A DNA stretch of 64,000 nucleotides from Sediminihabitans luteus (GCF_002797595.1 NZ_PGFE01000002.1:434001-498000); one strand, 5' to 3'; numbered from the stretch's first letter, positions 9,333 to 18,308 are shown. Notes: generated from the letters alone by a model not told the origin. Numbers and translations are program-made.

Positions 9333-9451
9333 GTGCTGATGCTGCCACCACACCGTTACCGTGACATTGCGAGGGGCACGTGACGCACACGTCGCCCCGG
9401 AACGGCCCACCGGGCGTGCGAGTCGCGACCCCGTAGGTTACGGGCGTGCGA

Positions 9452-9467
9452 CGTGACGCGGGTCACG
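9452..9467. promoter_or_regulatory. Small dyad in the glgX upstream region
   Basis: CGTGAC-GCGG-GTCACG is a perfect 6+6 dyad about 120 bases upstream of glgX. CGTGAC occurs again at 9358-9363 and 9379-9384. It could be an operator, but short GC-rich dyads are common here. Confidence 0.25.
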
Positions 9468-9569
9468 GATGCGGAGGTACCGGGTCGTTCCGGTCGGCGA
9501 ATGTGAACATCGTGTTCGCGCATGGCGTGCGTCCGTGCGTGCTCGCACCACACCTGGTAGACCCGAAGC

Positions 9570-9791
9570 ATGAACTCGCACCCCAGTTCTCGCCGCCGGC
9601 CCGACGACCCGAACACCTCGGACATCGCCTCGGCACGGCTCGCCCCCCGCCGGATCCACGACGACGAGCGCGGTGACGTGCTCGCCGGAGGTGACGCCTC
9701 CAAGGCGCCGCAGTCGTTGCGCGAGCAGTGGCGCGAGCGCATCGTGCACACGTCGTCCGGCACGTCCTGGGACGACCCCGACGAGCTCTGA
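9570..9791 (+). CDS. Small hypothetical protein
   Basis: This is a 73-residue ORF, hydrophilic and rich in Arg, Asp and Ser, ending in TSWDDPDEL. I recognise no domain. No good ribosome binding site is present, but TAGACC lies six bases before ATG 9570, close to the leaderless pattern of its neighbours. It sits alone between divergent glgX and a leftward gene. Codon use is typical, but random ORFs of this length are common at this GC content, so it is a modest call. Confidence 0.45.
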   Translation: MNSHPSSRRRPDDPNTSDIASARLAPRRIHDDERGDVLAGGDASKAPQSLREQWRERIVHTSSGTSWDDPDEL

Positions 9792-9800
9792 CGCGTCGGC

Positions 9801-10082
9801 TCAGACGCGCGGCAGCCGCCGCTCGTCGACGTCGATGAGCCGGGGGATCCCCGCCGGGGCGACCTGGCTCAGCGCGAGGTAGCGCGCCTCGGCGCGGTGC
9901 AGACGGATGTGCTCGTCGAGCGACCAGCCCACGCCGTTCGTCAGCGTCATGCCGCACGAGCAGCCGATGGTCACCTGGCCTGACGGGCCGTGCTCGACCG
10001 TGCCGACCGTGACGTGCGACGCCTGCGCGTCCGCCTTGGCACGGCGCATCTCCGCGCTCACGGCGGGCTCGACGGGGGTCAC
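9801..10082 (-). CDS. Hypothetical protein with a Cys-x-Cys motif
   Basis: The product of 93 residues starts from GTG 10082. It contains HVTVGTVEHG and IGCSCGMTL, resembling a small zinc-ribbon-like knuckle, then a helical stretch LDEHIRLHRAEARYLAL. I do not recognise a named family. It lies 11 bases downstream of the DUF2277 gene on the same strand. The TAG stop of that gene forms part of TAGGCT, a possible -10 site eight bases before this start, so it could be expressed from the operon or on its own. Confidence 0.6.
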   Translation of the reverse strand: MTPVEPAVSAEMRRAKADAQASHVTVGTVEHGPSGQVTIGCSCGMTLTNGVGWSLDEHIRLHRAEARYLALSQVAPAGIPRLIDVDERRLPRV

Positions 10083-10093
10083 GGTGGACGAGC

Positions 10094-10534
<441 letters not shown>

Positions 10535-10541
10535 GCTCTCG

Positions 10542-10547
10542 ACGCTA
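10542..10547 (-). promoter_or_regulatory. -10 element of a predicted leaderless promoter for the DUF2277 gene
   Basis: TAGCGT on the minus strand, seven bases before ATG 10534, with no ribosome binding site between. Confidence 0.45.
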
Positions 10548-10643
10548 CGCCGCTGACCGCGCTGACGGAAGGTCTGCGCCCCGAAGCTGGACGTGGGTCG
10601 CCGCGGCTCGCTCCGCGGGCCCGCGGCGGGGGACACTCGGCTC

Positions 10644-13241
10644 GTGCCCGCCGACCCGATCGCCCGCCTGCTCGCCGCACCCCCGGACCTGCCCGTGCGC
10701 GCGCACCTCGACGACGTGGTGCGCGCGGTCGTGGGCACGGGACGTCACACGAGTACCCAGCACGCCGGCACCCAGCACACGAGCTCCCAGCACGACAGTA
10801 CCCAGCCGGCCCGCGCCGCCGTCGTGCAGGCGCCGCCCGGCACGGGCAAGACGACCCTCGTGCCGCCCGCGCTCGCGCACGCCCTGCCCGGCACGATCCT
10901 GGTCACGCAGCCGCGGCGCATCGCGGCACGCGCCGCCGCGCGTCGGCTGGCCCGCCTGCTGGGTGAGGAGGTCGGACGCACGGCCGGGTACGTCGTCCGC
11001 GACGACGTGCGGACGTCGCCCGCGACCCGGGTCGAGTTCGTGACCACGGGCATCCTGCTGCGCCGGCTCCAGGCGGACCCGGACCTGCCGGGCGTCGGCG
11101 CGGTCGTGCTCGACGAGGTCCACGAGCGCCACCTCGACGACGATCTCGCGCTCGCGCTGCTGGTCGACGTGCGCACCAACCTCCGGGACGACCTCGCGGT
11201 CGTGGCGATGTCCGCGACGGTCGAGGCCGAGCGCACCGCGCGGGTGCTCGGCGGTCCGGGCGCGCCCGCGTCGGTCGTCGAGGTCGAGGGGTCGCTGTTC
11301 GACGTCGACGTCGTCTGGGCGCCGCCGCGCGGGCCGTGGGCCGACGAGCGCGGCGTGACGCACGCGTACCTCGACCACGTCGCGGCCTGCGTGCGTCGGG
11401 CGCTCGCCGAGCGTACGGGCGACGTGCTCGTGTTCGTGCCCGGGGTGCGCGAGGTCGACGAGGTCGCCCGACGTCTCGCCGGGGTCGACGCCGACGTGCG
11501 CCGGCTGCACGGGCGTCTCGCGCCGCGCGAGCAGGACCTCGCGCTCACGGCCGGTCCTCGGCGTCGCGTCGTCGTCTCGACCGCGGTCGCCGAGTCGTCG
11601 CTCACCGTGCCCGGTGTGCGGGTCGTCGTCGACGCGGGCCTCTCGCGCGAGCCGCGGACCGACCTGCGGCGCGGCCTGCCCGGGCTGGTCACGGTCCGCG
11701 TGAGCCGCGCGGCGGCCGAGCAGCGTGCGGGCCGTGCGGGTCGCGAGGGCCCCGGGGCGGTGTACCGGTGCTGGTCGCCGGGCGACCACGCGCGGCTCGC
11801 CGCGCACCCCGAGCCCGAGATCCGCACGGCCGACCTGACGGCGCTCATGCTCGACCTCGCCGCGTGGGGGTCGCCCGGGGGTGAGGGCCTCGCGCTTCTC
11901 GACCCGCCGCCGGTCGCCGCGGCCGCGGTCGCGACCCAGACGCTGCGCGGGCTCGGTGCGGTCGACGACGACGGTGCGGTCACACCCGCGGGCCGCCGGA
12001 TCGCGGCGGTGCCGACCGACCCCCGGCTCGCGCGGGCGCTCCTGGACTCCGCCGGCACGCTCGGCTCACGGCGCTCCGCGGAGATCGTCGCGCTCCTGTC
12101 GCAGGACGTCCGGCCGCCCGGCGCCGACCTCGTGGCCGGGCTGCGCGCTCTGCGCCGGGGCGGCCCGGGTGCTGACGCGTGGGCGCGGCAGGCGCGACGT
12201 CTGCGCGCGGTGCTCGACGGGCGCCCCGACCGACCAGGTGACCGAGCGGGTGCGGGCGAGGACGACCGGCTCCCCGACGACCTCGCGGTCGGGCTCGTCG
12301 CCGCCCTCGCGCACCCGGCCCGGGTCGCGCGCCTGCGGCCCGGCGGCAGCGCGTACCTCACGGTCGGCGGCACGGGGGCGATGCTCCCGCCGGGGTCCGG
12401 CCTGGCCGGGGCGCCGTGGCTCGCGATCGCGGACGCCGACCTCGCCCCGGGCCGACGCGACGCCGTCGTGCGGGCCGCAGCACCCGTCGACCTCGATCTC
12501 GCGACGACGGCCGCGGCCCACGCCCTCACGGAGGAGGACGTCGTCGCCTGGGCGGGCGGCCGCGTCCAGGCGCACCGGGTGCGCCGGCTCGGCGCGATCG
12601 AGCTCGCGCGCGCCCCGCTCACGCACCCGCCGGCCGAGCAGGTGACCCGGGCGGTCCGCGCCGGCCTCGCGGCCGACGGCCTCGACGCGCTGCGCTGGTC
12701 GGACGTCGCCACGCACCTGCGCGAGCGCCTGCGGTTCCTGCACGGCGCGCTCGGGGAGCCGTGGCCGGACGTGAGCGACGACGAGCTGCTCGGGCGCCTC
12801 GACGACTGGCTCGACGTCTCCCGCGTGCGGGGTGCGGGCGACCTGGCGCGCCTCGACGTGCTCTCCGGCCTGCGGGGCCTGCTGCCGTGGCCGCAGGCCG
12901 CACGCCTCGACGAGCTCGCCCCCGAGCGGCTCGCCGTGCCCTCCGGGTCGACGGTGCGGGTCGACTACGCGGGCGAGCAGCCCGTGCTCGCGGTCCGCCT
13001 GCAGGAGGTCTTCGGCTGGACCGGGACCCCGCGGCTCGCGGACGGACGCGTCCCGGTGCTGCTGCACCTGCTCTCGCCCGCCCGCCGACCGGCCGCCGTC
13101 ACGGCCGACCTCGAGTCGTTCTGGCGCACGGGATACCCGCAGGTGCGCGCCGAGCTGCGCGGGCGCTATCCCAAGCACTCCTGGCCCGAGGACCCGCTGA
13201 GCGCCGAGCCGACGCGCGGCGTCCGACGTCCCGGCCGGTGA
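10644..13241 (+). CDS. hrpB: ATP-dependent helicase HrpB
   Basis: HrpB is a DEAH-type superfamily 2 helicase; its exact cellular role is not settled. Motif I PPGTGKTT, motif II DEVHERH, motif III MSATVE and motif VI AEQRAGRAGR are all visible, and the C-terminus carries the HrpB signature ending near KHSWPEDP. Start GTG 10644 gives 865 residues and is preceded by GACACT six bases upstream. Between the N-terminus and motif I lies a four-fold five-residue repeat (HTSTQ, HAGTQ, HTSSQ, HDSTQ; bases 10746-10805) that is not part of the family core. Confidence 0.93.
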   Translation: MPADPIARLLAAPPDLPVRAHLDDVVRAVVGTGRHTSTQHAGTQHTSSQHDSTQPARAAVVQAPPGTGKTTLVPPALAHALPGTILVTQPRRIAARAAARRLARLLGEEVGRTAGYVVRDDVRTSPATRVEFVTTGILLRRLQADPDLPGVGAVVLDEVHERHLDDDLALALLVDVRTNLRDDLAVVAMSATVEAERTARVLGGPGAPASVVEVEGSLFDVDVVWAPPRGPWADERGVTHAYLDHVAACVRRALAERTGDVLVFVPGVREVDEVARRLAGVDADVRRLHGRLAPREQDLALTAGPRRRVVVSTAVAESSLTVPGVRVVVDAGLSREPRTDLRRGLPGLVTVRVSRAAAEQRAGRAGREGPGAVYRCWSPGDHARLAAHPEPEIRTADLTALMLDLAAWGSPGGEGLALLDPPPVAAAAVATQTLRGLGAVDDDGAVTPAGRRIAAVPTDPRLARALLDSAGTLGSRRSAEIVALLSQDVRPPGADLVAGLRALRRGGPGADAWARQARRLRAVLDGRPDRPGDRAGAGEDDRLPDDLAVGLVAALAHPARVARLRPGGSAYLTVGGTGAMLPPGSGLAGAPWLAIADADLAPGRRDAVVRAAAPVDLDLATTAAAHALTEEDVVAWAGGRVQAHRVRRLGAIELARAPLTHPPAEQVTRAVRAGLAADGLDALRWSDVATHLRERLRFLHGALGEPWPDVSDDELLGRLDDWLDVSRVRGAGDLARLDVLSGLRGLLPWPQAARLDELAPERLAVPSGSTVRVDYAGEQPVLAVRLQEVFGWTGTPRLADGRVPVLLHLLSPARRPAAVTADLESFWRTGYPQVRAELRGRYPKHSWPEDPLSAEPTRGVRRPGR
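10746..10805. repeat. 15-bp tandem repeat inside hrpB
   Basis: Four imperfect 15-bp units encode HTSTQ-like pentapeptides just before the helicase Walker A motif. They are in frame and rich in His, Thr and Gln, unlike the rest of the protein. Confidence 0.75.
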
Positions 13242-13369
13242 CGCCCTGGCCGGTGACGATTCAGTGGGACGACGTCACGGTGGGCCGGCCCCTCGCCGGG
13301 CCCGATGTGACGGGCGCGAGCTGACGGGCGCGAGGCGACAGGTGCGAGGGAGGAGGGCGCGGTGCCGGA

Positions 13370-13684
13370 CTACTCGGTCGCCGTGTCGACCTTCTCCTGC
13401 ACGAGGTGCACGACCCGGCCGACGTTGACGGTCCACCCGACGCCGAACACGTGCGGGCTCAGCAGGTGCGACCCGTCCGGGTCCCACACGCGCTCGCGGA
13501 ACCGCGCGAGCGTGGGGAACCGGAAGTCGTAGGGCACGAAGCCCGCGACCGTGCCGTTCCAGGTGCGCTCCGCGGGAGGCGTGCGCAGCTCCTTGACGAC
13601 GGCGGCGACCCCGAGGCCGAGGACGACGAGCTGCACGACGCCGCGCAGCCCCCCGCCGTTCCGGTGCGTGCGATTCGATCCCAT
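13370..13684 (-). CDS. DUF5808 family membrane protein
   Basis: The 104-residue protein has one hydrophobic segment (LRGVVQLVVLGLGVAAVV, residues 13-30) and then a soluble part with VPYDFRFPT, RERVWDPD and PHVFGVGWTVN, matching DUF5808. Function is unknown. ATG 13684 has GGAGG at good spacing. It lies between convergent hrpB and dinB, downstream of dinB on the same strand with a 90-base gap. Confidence 0.8.
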   Translation of the reverse strand: MGSNRTHRNGGGLRGVVQLVVLGLGVAAVVKELRTPPAERTWNGTVAGFVPYDFRFPTLARFRERVWDPDGSHLLSPHVFGVGWTVNVGRVVHLVQEKVDTATE

Positions 13685-13774
13685 GGGTGCCTCCGTCGTG
13701 GTGCCGCGGACCCCTCAGTGGCCCGTCGCCTCATGCTCGCCGTCCCGGGTGCTCGTCGCAAGGGCCGAGCCGTC

Positions 13775-15388
13775 TCATTCCGTCTCTTCGGTGCCCAGGT
13801 CGTCGGTGCCTGTCTCTCCGGTAGCCGGATCGTCGTGGGCCACGTCGTCGGTGGTCGGGCCGAGACCGAGCGCGAGCTCGGCGACCGCGAGCGGAGGCAC
13901 GAGCACGAGCGGGTCCGTGTCGAGGTCGAGCACGCGGGACGTCGCGGGCGCGGTGTGCGACGTCTCGAAGCGGACCGTCGCCGCGCGACCCCGCACGTGC
14001 ACGACCCACCCGCGCCCGAGCCGTGCGTGCTCGACGTCCAGACCGGGCCGAGCGTTCGCCTCGGTGAGAGGCGCGCCGTCGGACCCGATGCTGCCTCGAA
14101 CGGCGTCGGGAGCGGGTTCGTCATGCGCGTGCGCCACTGACTCGTGCTCGACCGACTCGTGCTCGACCGACTCATTCTCGACCGACTCGTGCTCGACCGA
14201 CTCGTGCGGGTCGGGTGCGTGCGCCTCGGGTGCGCCCGGATCCGATGCTGTGGCGTCGGTCACGGGCTCGGTGGTCTCGTCCACGTCCCAGTCGAGCGTG
14301 AGCTGCGCGTGCGGCGACAGGTTGTGGAACGAGACGCCGAGCAGCCGGACCGAGTCGTCGATGCCGGCGGCGAGCGCGGCCTGCTGCGCGGCGTCCCGCA
14401 GGGCGGGCTCGTCCGCGGTGGGCTGGGGGAGCGTGACCGAGCGGGTGATGGTCGTGAAGTCCGCGAAGCGGACCTTCGCGACGACGGTCCGGGCGCCGCC
14501 CCCGTGCCGTACCAGGCGCTGCAGCGCCTCGTCGGCGACCGCGTCGATCGCGGTCCGGACGGCCTCGCGCCCGTAGATGTCGGCGGCGAACGTGCGCTCG
14601 GCGCCGACCGACTTGCGCTCGCCCGAGACGGCCACGGGCCGCAGGTCGATGTTGCGCGCGAGCCGGTACAGGTTCGTCCCCGACGACTCGCCGAGCGTCA
14701 TGGTCAGCATGTCGAGCGCACGACGTCGCAGGTCGGCGACCGTGCGCACGTCGAGCCGGTCGAGCGCGGCGGCCGTGGCCGGGCCGACCCCGGGGATCGC
14801 GCGCACGGGCAGCGGCAGGAGGAACGCGTCCTCGTCATCGGGCTCCACGACGAGGAGCCCGTCGGGCTTGGCGGCGTCCGAGGCGATCTTCGCGACGAGC
14901 TTGGTGCGCCCCACACCGATCGACACCGCCAGTCCCGTGCGCTCCCGGATCCTGGCGCGCGCCCCCTGGGCGGCGGCGGTGGGATCGTCCCCGCCGGGGG
15001 AGTGCTCGAGGTCGACGAAGGCCTCGTCGATGCTGAGCGGCTCCACGAGGTCCGAGAGGCGCGCGAGCTCGGCCATGATGACGCGTGAGTAGGCGCTGTA
15101 CGCGGCGAAGCGGGGGAAGAGCACGGCGGCGGCCGGTGCCAGGCGCCGTGCGCGGGCCATCGCCATCGCGGAGTGCGCACCGAGCCGACGGGCCTCGTAC
15201 GACGCCGTGGACACCACGCCCCGAGGTCCCGTGCCACCCACGAGCACGCCCTTGCCGCGCAGAGACGGCTTGTCGCGCTGCTCGACCGCGGCGAAGAACG
15301 AGTCGGCGTCCGCGTGCAGCACCGTCGCGCGCGCTCGCACCCGCGCGGCGTCGGCGAGCAGCTCGTGCTCGCGGTCGGGACGGTCCAC
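13775..15388 (-). CDS. dinB: DNA polymerase IV (Y family) with C-terminal extension
   Basis: This is a low-fidelity translesion polymerase. The Y-family motifs DADSFFAAVEQ and LSIDEAFVDLEH carry the catalytic acids; PGVGPATAAALDRL is the helix-hairpin-helix region, followed by the little finger domain. Length is 537 residues against about 350-400 for most DinB. The extra C-terminus has a Glu/His/Ser repeat (about residues 395-418) and then a compact region, ARLGRGWVVHVRGRAATVRF, that looks like a small beta-barrel. Start GTG 15388 is chosen over GTG 15406 because CACAGT lies six bases upstream of it. Confidence 0.93.
   Translation of the reverse strand: MDRPDREHELLADAARVRARATVLHADADSFFAAVEQRDKPSLRGKGVLVGGTGPRGVVSTASYEARRLGAHSAMAMARARRLAPAAAVLFPRFAAYSAYSRVIMAELARLSDLVEPLSIDEAFVDLEHSPGGDDPTAAAQGARARIRERTGLAVSIGVGRTKLVAKIASDAAKPDGLLVVEPDDEDAFLLPLPVRAIPGVGPATAAALDRLDVRTVADLRRRALDMLTMTLGESSGTNLYRLARNIDLRPVAVSGERKSVGAERTFAADIYGREAVRTAIDAVADEALQRLVRHGGGARTVVAKVRFADFTTITRSVTLPQPTADEPALRDAAQQAALAAGIDDSVRLLGVSFHNLSPHAQLTLDWDVDETTEPVTDATASDPGAPEAHAPDPHESVEHESVENESVEHESVEHESVAHAHDEPAPDAVRGSIGSDGAPLTEANARPGLDVEHARLGRGWVVHVRGRAATVRFETSHTAPATSRVLDLDTDPLVLVPPLAVAELALGLGPTTDDVAHDDPATGETGTDDLGTEETE
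14139..14206. repeat. 15-bp tandem repeat inside dinB
   Basis: Four and a half units of GACTCGTGCTCGACC (14139-14153, 14154-14168, 14169-14183, 14184-14198, partial to 14206). They encode a repeated Glu-His-Glu-Ser-Val pentapeptide in the linker after the polymerase core. One unit has GTG changed to ATT. Confidence 0.88.
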
Positions 15389-15440
15389 GGTCCCACTGTG
15401 CCGCACGCCGGTGACACGGCCGGTTCGCGGGCGAACGACG

Positions 15441-15468
15441 AAGGGCCCCGGCCGAAGCCGGGGCCCTT
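15441..15468 (-). terminator. Terminator of the tRNA array
   Basis: Perfect 12-bp stem AAGGGCCCCGGC/GCCGGGGCCCTT with a four-base loop (CGAA on the plus strand), just after the tRNA-Val 3' end on the minus strand. Confidence 0.8.
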
Positions 15469-15478
15469 CGTGACGTGC

Positions 15479-15553
15479 TGGTGGGCGATACTGGGATCGA
15501 ACCAGTGACCTCTTCCGTGTCAGGGAAGCGCGCTACCGCTGCGCCAATCGCCC
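15479..15553 (-). tRNA. tRNA-Val (anticodon GAC)
   Basis: A 75-base cloverleaf with CCA encoded. The acceptor GGGCGAT pairs with ATCGCCC, the D-arm has GGCGCAGCGGTAGCGC, the anticodon loop is CTGACAC, and the T-arm contains GGTTCGATCCC. It is the last tRNA of the minus-strand array. It differs from the tRNA-Val at 18080 mainly in and next to the anticodon loop. Confidence 0.97.
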
Positions 15554-15567
15554 ATGGTCGTGCTGAG

Positions 15568-15638
15568 AGGTGGAGATGGGATTCGAACCCACGTATACGG
15601 CTTTGCAGGCCGCTGCCTCGCCTCTCGGCCACTCCACC
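15568..15638 (-). tRNA. tRNA-Cys (anticodon GCA)
   Basis: A 71-base gene. The acceptor GGTGGAG pairs with CTCCACC, the anticodon loop is CTGCAAA and the T-loop is GGTTCGAATCC. Discriminator base U73 is expected for tRNA-Cys. CCA is not encoded. It is the middle gene of the array. Confidence 0.96.
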
Positions 15639-15688
15639 ACGTGGTCGTCCACCTCTTGACCCAACTGCTCGGACCGAGGAGTCCACCG

Positions 15689-15760
15689 AGCGGATGACGG
15701 GATTCGAACCCGCGACCCTCACCTTGGCAAGGTGATGCTCTACCACTGAGCCACATCCGC
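15689..15760 (-). tRNA. tRNA-Gly (anticodon GCC)
   Basis: A 72-base gene. The acceptor GCGGATG pairs with CATCCGC, the anticodon loop is TTGCCAA and the T-arm is GGGTTCGAATCCC, with U73. CCA is not encoded. It is the first tRNA of the Gly-Cys-Val array. Confidence 0.96.
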
Positions 15761-15812
15761 GTTGCGCTGTTCCCCCGGGTTTTTCCCCCGTGTTTCCGGC
15801 GCGGTCTGAACT

Positions 15813-15839
15813 TTAGTAGACCTTTGGCCGGATGTACAA
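15813..15839 (-). promoter_or_regulatory. Promoter of the tRNA array
   Basis: On the minus strand TTGTAC is followed after 15 bases by TACTAA (or TTTGTA with a 16-base spacer), about 55 bases before tRNA-Gly. This is the only AT-richer patch in the gap. Confidence 0.6.
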
Positions 15840-15867
15840 ACCGGGGTCCGGCATCGGCCCTGGTGGG

Positions 15868-15873
15868 TAGCGT
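15868..15873 (+). promoter_or_regulatory. -10 element of a predicted leaderless promoter for pabB
   Basis: TAGCGT lies exactly six bases before GTG 15880. The purines between (GGTGGG) could also act as a weak ribosome binding site, so this one is ambiguous. Confidence 0.4.
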
Positions 15874-15879
15874 GGTGGG

Positions 15880-17130
15880 GTGCCCCAGTCCCCTGAGCTC
15901 CCACCCGTCAGCCGCACGGTTCCGCGGTTCCGCGACCCGGCCGGCGCGGATCGTGACGTGGCCTACGCCCGCTTCGGACGCCGCACGGGGGCCGGCGACG
16001 TCGTGTGCGCGGACCTCCTTCGGCACCCCGAGGCGCTCGACGAGGGCGGTCTGTGGTTCGTCGTGGCCGACTTCCAGGCGCTCGCGGACGACGGCTCCGC
16101 GCGTGCGGACGGCCGCGCCGGGGACGCGAGCCGCAGCGAGGAGGCGACCTCTGCGGGCGCACGCGCGAGCGCGCCGGGCAGGATCCGCGCCTGGCGCTTC
16201 ACGGGCGACGCCGGCGGCACGCCGCGCGGCGGACGCGAGGTCGCGGACGTCGTCCGCCCCTGGGTCGGGCCGGAGGCCGCGAGCTGGGTCTCGTCGACCG
16301 ACCGCGCGGGCTACGAGGACGCCGTGCGCGCCGTCCGCGGACACGTGCAGGAGGGGGACGTCTACCAGGTCAACGTGTGCCGGGTGATGTCCGCACCGCT
16401 GCCGCGGCGCGAGGGGCGCGAGCCCGACGCGCTCGCTCTCGCGCACGTGCTCGCGGCGGGCAACCCGGCGCCGTACGAGGGCGTGCTGCACGTGCCGGCG
16501 GGCCTCGGCGTCGACCCGGTGTGGGTCGTCACCGCCTCGCCCGAGCTGTTCCTGCGGGTGCGGGACGGTCGCGTGACGTCGGGGCCGATCAAGGGGACCG
16601 CGACGACGGCTGCCGGGCTGAGCGACAAGGACCGCGCCGAGAACGTGATGATCACCGACCTGGTGCGCAACGACCTGCAGCGCGTGTGCGTCGCGGGCAC
16701 GGTCGAGGTCGAGACCCTGCTCGGGGTCGAGGAGCACCCCGGCCTGGTGCACCTCGTCTCGACGGTCTCGGGCACGCTCACGGACGCGGACCGCGTCGAC
16801 TGGCTCGGCCTGCTGCGCGCGACCTTCCCGCCCGCGTCGGTCTCGGGGGCGCCCAAGTCGTCGGCGCTGCGCATCATCGACGCGCTCGAGCCCGAGCCAC
16901 GCGGCCCGTACTGCGGCGCGGTCGGGTGGATCGACGCGGACGCCGGCACCGCGGAGCTCGCCGTGGGCATCCGCACGTTCTGGTGGGCGCAGGACGTGCT
17001 GCGGTTCGGCACGGGCGCCGGGATCACGTGGGGCAGCGACCCCGCCGCGGAGTGGGAGGAGACCGAGCTCAAGGCGCGCCGCCTCGTCGGCCTCGCGTCG
17101 GGCGCGCCTGCGGCAGACTGTGACGCATGA
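15880..17130 (+). CDS. pabB: Aminodeoxychorismate synthase component I
   Basis: PabB aminates chorismate to 4-amino-4-deoxychorismate for folate synthesis. The 416-residue chorismate-binding protein shows GDVYQVNVCR, SPELFLRV, GPIKGTATT, ENVMITDLVRNDL, FPPASVSGAPKSSALRII and the closing FGTGAGITWGSDP. The N-terminal region is short with a low-complexity stretch (about residues 75-105). No glutamine amidotransferase partner (pabA) is next to it. The stop overlaps pabC by four bases (ATGA). Anthranilate synthase is the alternative, but the pabC coupling argues for PabB. Confidence 0.88.
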   Translation: MPQSPELPPVSRTVPRFRDPAGADRDVAYARFGRRTGAGDVVCADLLRHPEALDEGGLWFVVADFQALADDGSARADGRAGDASRSEEATSAGARASAPGRIRAWRFTGDAGGTPRGGREVADVVRPWVGPEAASWVSSTDRAGYEDAVRAVRGHVQEGDVYQVNVCRVMSAPLPRREGREPDALALAHVLAAGNPAPYEGVLHVPAGLGVDPVWVVTASPELFLRVRDGRVTSGPIKGTATTAAGLSDKDRAENVMITDLVRNDLQRVCVAGTVEVETLLGVEEHPGLVHLVSTVSGTLTDADRVDWLGLLRATFPPASVSGAPKSSALRIIDALEPEPRGPYCGAVGWIDADAGTAELAVGIRTFWWAQDVLRFGTGAGITWGSDPAAEWEETELKARRLVGLASGAPAADCDA

Positions 17131-17978
17131 CTCTCGTCCTGTGGGCCGACGGTGAACTCGTCGGCGAGAACCAGCCCGCGCTGAGCGCCGTCGACCACGG
17201 CGTGACCGTCGGGGACGGCGTGTTCGAGACCTGCGCGGTCGACGACGGCCGGCCGTTCGCGCTCACGCGGCACCTGCGCCGGCTCGCCGCCTCGGCCGCG
17301 GGCCTCGGGCTCGAGGCGCCCGACGAGGCCCGGGTGCGCGAGGGCGTCGCGGCCGTCCTCGCGGCAGCGCCCGACGCCGGCCGCCTGCGGATCACCGTGA
17401 CCGCGGGCATCGGGCCCCTGGGGTCGGCGCGCACCCCGGGCGCGCAGACCGTCGTCGTGGCGGCAGCGCCCGCGACCGCCGCGGCGACCGCGGCCGTCGT
17501 CCGCTCGCCATGGACCCGCAACGAGCGCTCGGCCGTCGCCGGGCTCAAGACGACGTCCTACGCCGAGAACGTGGTCGCGCTGCTGCACGCGCAGGAGCGC
17601 GGCGGCGACGAGGCCGTGCTCGCCAACACGGTCGGCGACCTGTGCGAGGGCACGGGCTCGAACGTGTTCGTCGAGCGCGGCGGCGAGCTCGTGACGCCAC
17701 GGCTCGACACCGGGTGCCTCGCGGGGATCACGCGCGAGCTCGTGCTCGAGTGGGGAGCGGCCGAGGGGATCCCGGTGCGGGAGGCAAGGCCCGGCGAGCT
17801 GCCGTTCGAGGTGCTCGACGACGTGCTGCGCGGCGAGGCGCACCTCGCGATCACGAGCAGCGTGCGCAACCTGCAGCCGGTCGTCACGCTCGACGGGACC
17901 TCCGTCGAAGCGGGACCGCTGTGCGCGGTGGTGCAGACGATGTTCGCGCGGAGGCGGGCCGAGACCGTCGACCCGTGA
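17127..17978 (+). CDS. pabC: Aminodeoxychorismate lyase (class IV PLP enzyme)
   Basis: PabC converts aminodeoxychorismate to 4-aminobenzoate and pyruvate. The 283-residue fold-type IV protein has VDHGVTVGDGVFETC, the PLP lysine in AGLKTTSYAENV (about residue 141), EGTGSNVFV and TRELVLEW. Some branched-chain or D-amino acid aminotransferases look similar, but the coupled pabB gene supports this role. Translation starts inside the pabB stop codon. Confidence 0.88.
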   Translation: MTLVLWADGELVGENQPALSAVDHGVTVGDGVFETCAVDDGRPFALTRHLRRLAASAAGLGLEAPDEARVREGVAAVLAAAPDAGRLRITVTAGIGPLGSARTPGAQTVVVAAAPATAAATAAVVRSPWTRNERSAVAGLKTTSYAENVVALLHAQERGGDEAVLANTVGDLCEGTGSNVFVERGGELVTPRLDTGCLAGITRELVLEWGAAEGIPVREARPGELPFEVLDDVLRGEAHLAITSSVRNLQPVVTLDGTSVEAGPLCAVVQTMFARRRAETVDP

Positions 17979-18017
17979 GCCGCTCGGGGGTCGACCGAGC
18001 GGCTCGCGGCGGGCCGA

Positions 18018-18048
18018 TTGGAAACCGGACCGCGAAACCCGCTACTAT
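18018..18048 (+). promoter_or_regulatory. Promoter of tRNA-Val(CAC)
   Basis: TTGGAA and TACTAT separated by 19 bases (18 if TGGAAA is used), ending about 31 bases before the tRNA. Confidence 0.55.
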
Positions 18049-18079
18049 CGGTCAGCACCGCGGGGTGAACAACCCCGAC

Positions 18080-18154
18080 GGGCGATTGGCGCAGTGGTAG
18101 CGCGCTTCGTTCACACCGAAGAGGTCACTGGTTCGAACCCAGTATCGCCCACCA
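18080..18154 (+). tRNA. tRNA-Val (anticodon CAC)
   Basis: A 75-base cloverleaf with CCA encoded. Acceptor and D-arm match the tRNA-Val at 15479-15553 except for one D-loop base. The anticodon loop is TTCACAC and the T-arm is GGTTCGAACCC. It stands alone in the opposite orientation to the other valine tRNA. Confidence 0.97.
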
Positions 18155-18160
18155 GCACAG

Positions 18161-18203
18161 AGGCCCTCTGACCAGCGGAAACGCCGGCTCAGAGGGCCTT
18201 TTG
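18161..18203 (+). terminator. Terminator after tRNA-Val(CAC)
   Basis: 11-bp stem AGGCCCTCTGA/TCAGAGGGCCT with a 17-base loop, followed by TTTTG. This is the most classical intrinsic terminator in the window. Confidence 0.8.
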
Positions 18204-18308
18204 CCGTGCCCGGGTCGAGTGCTGCTGGCTCATCTGCTGGTCTGCCTCCCGCGATCTGGGCGGATGGGGGGAGTGCCAGGGCTCGGCGTGGGTGTCTGGT
18301 TCAGGGGA

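Noticed and set aside
15406-15406. GTG 15406 as dinB start
   Set aside because: There is no ribosome binding site or -10 element at suitable distance; GTG 15388 fits the leaderless spacing. The choice adds or removes only six residues.
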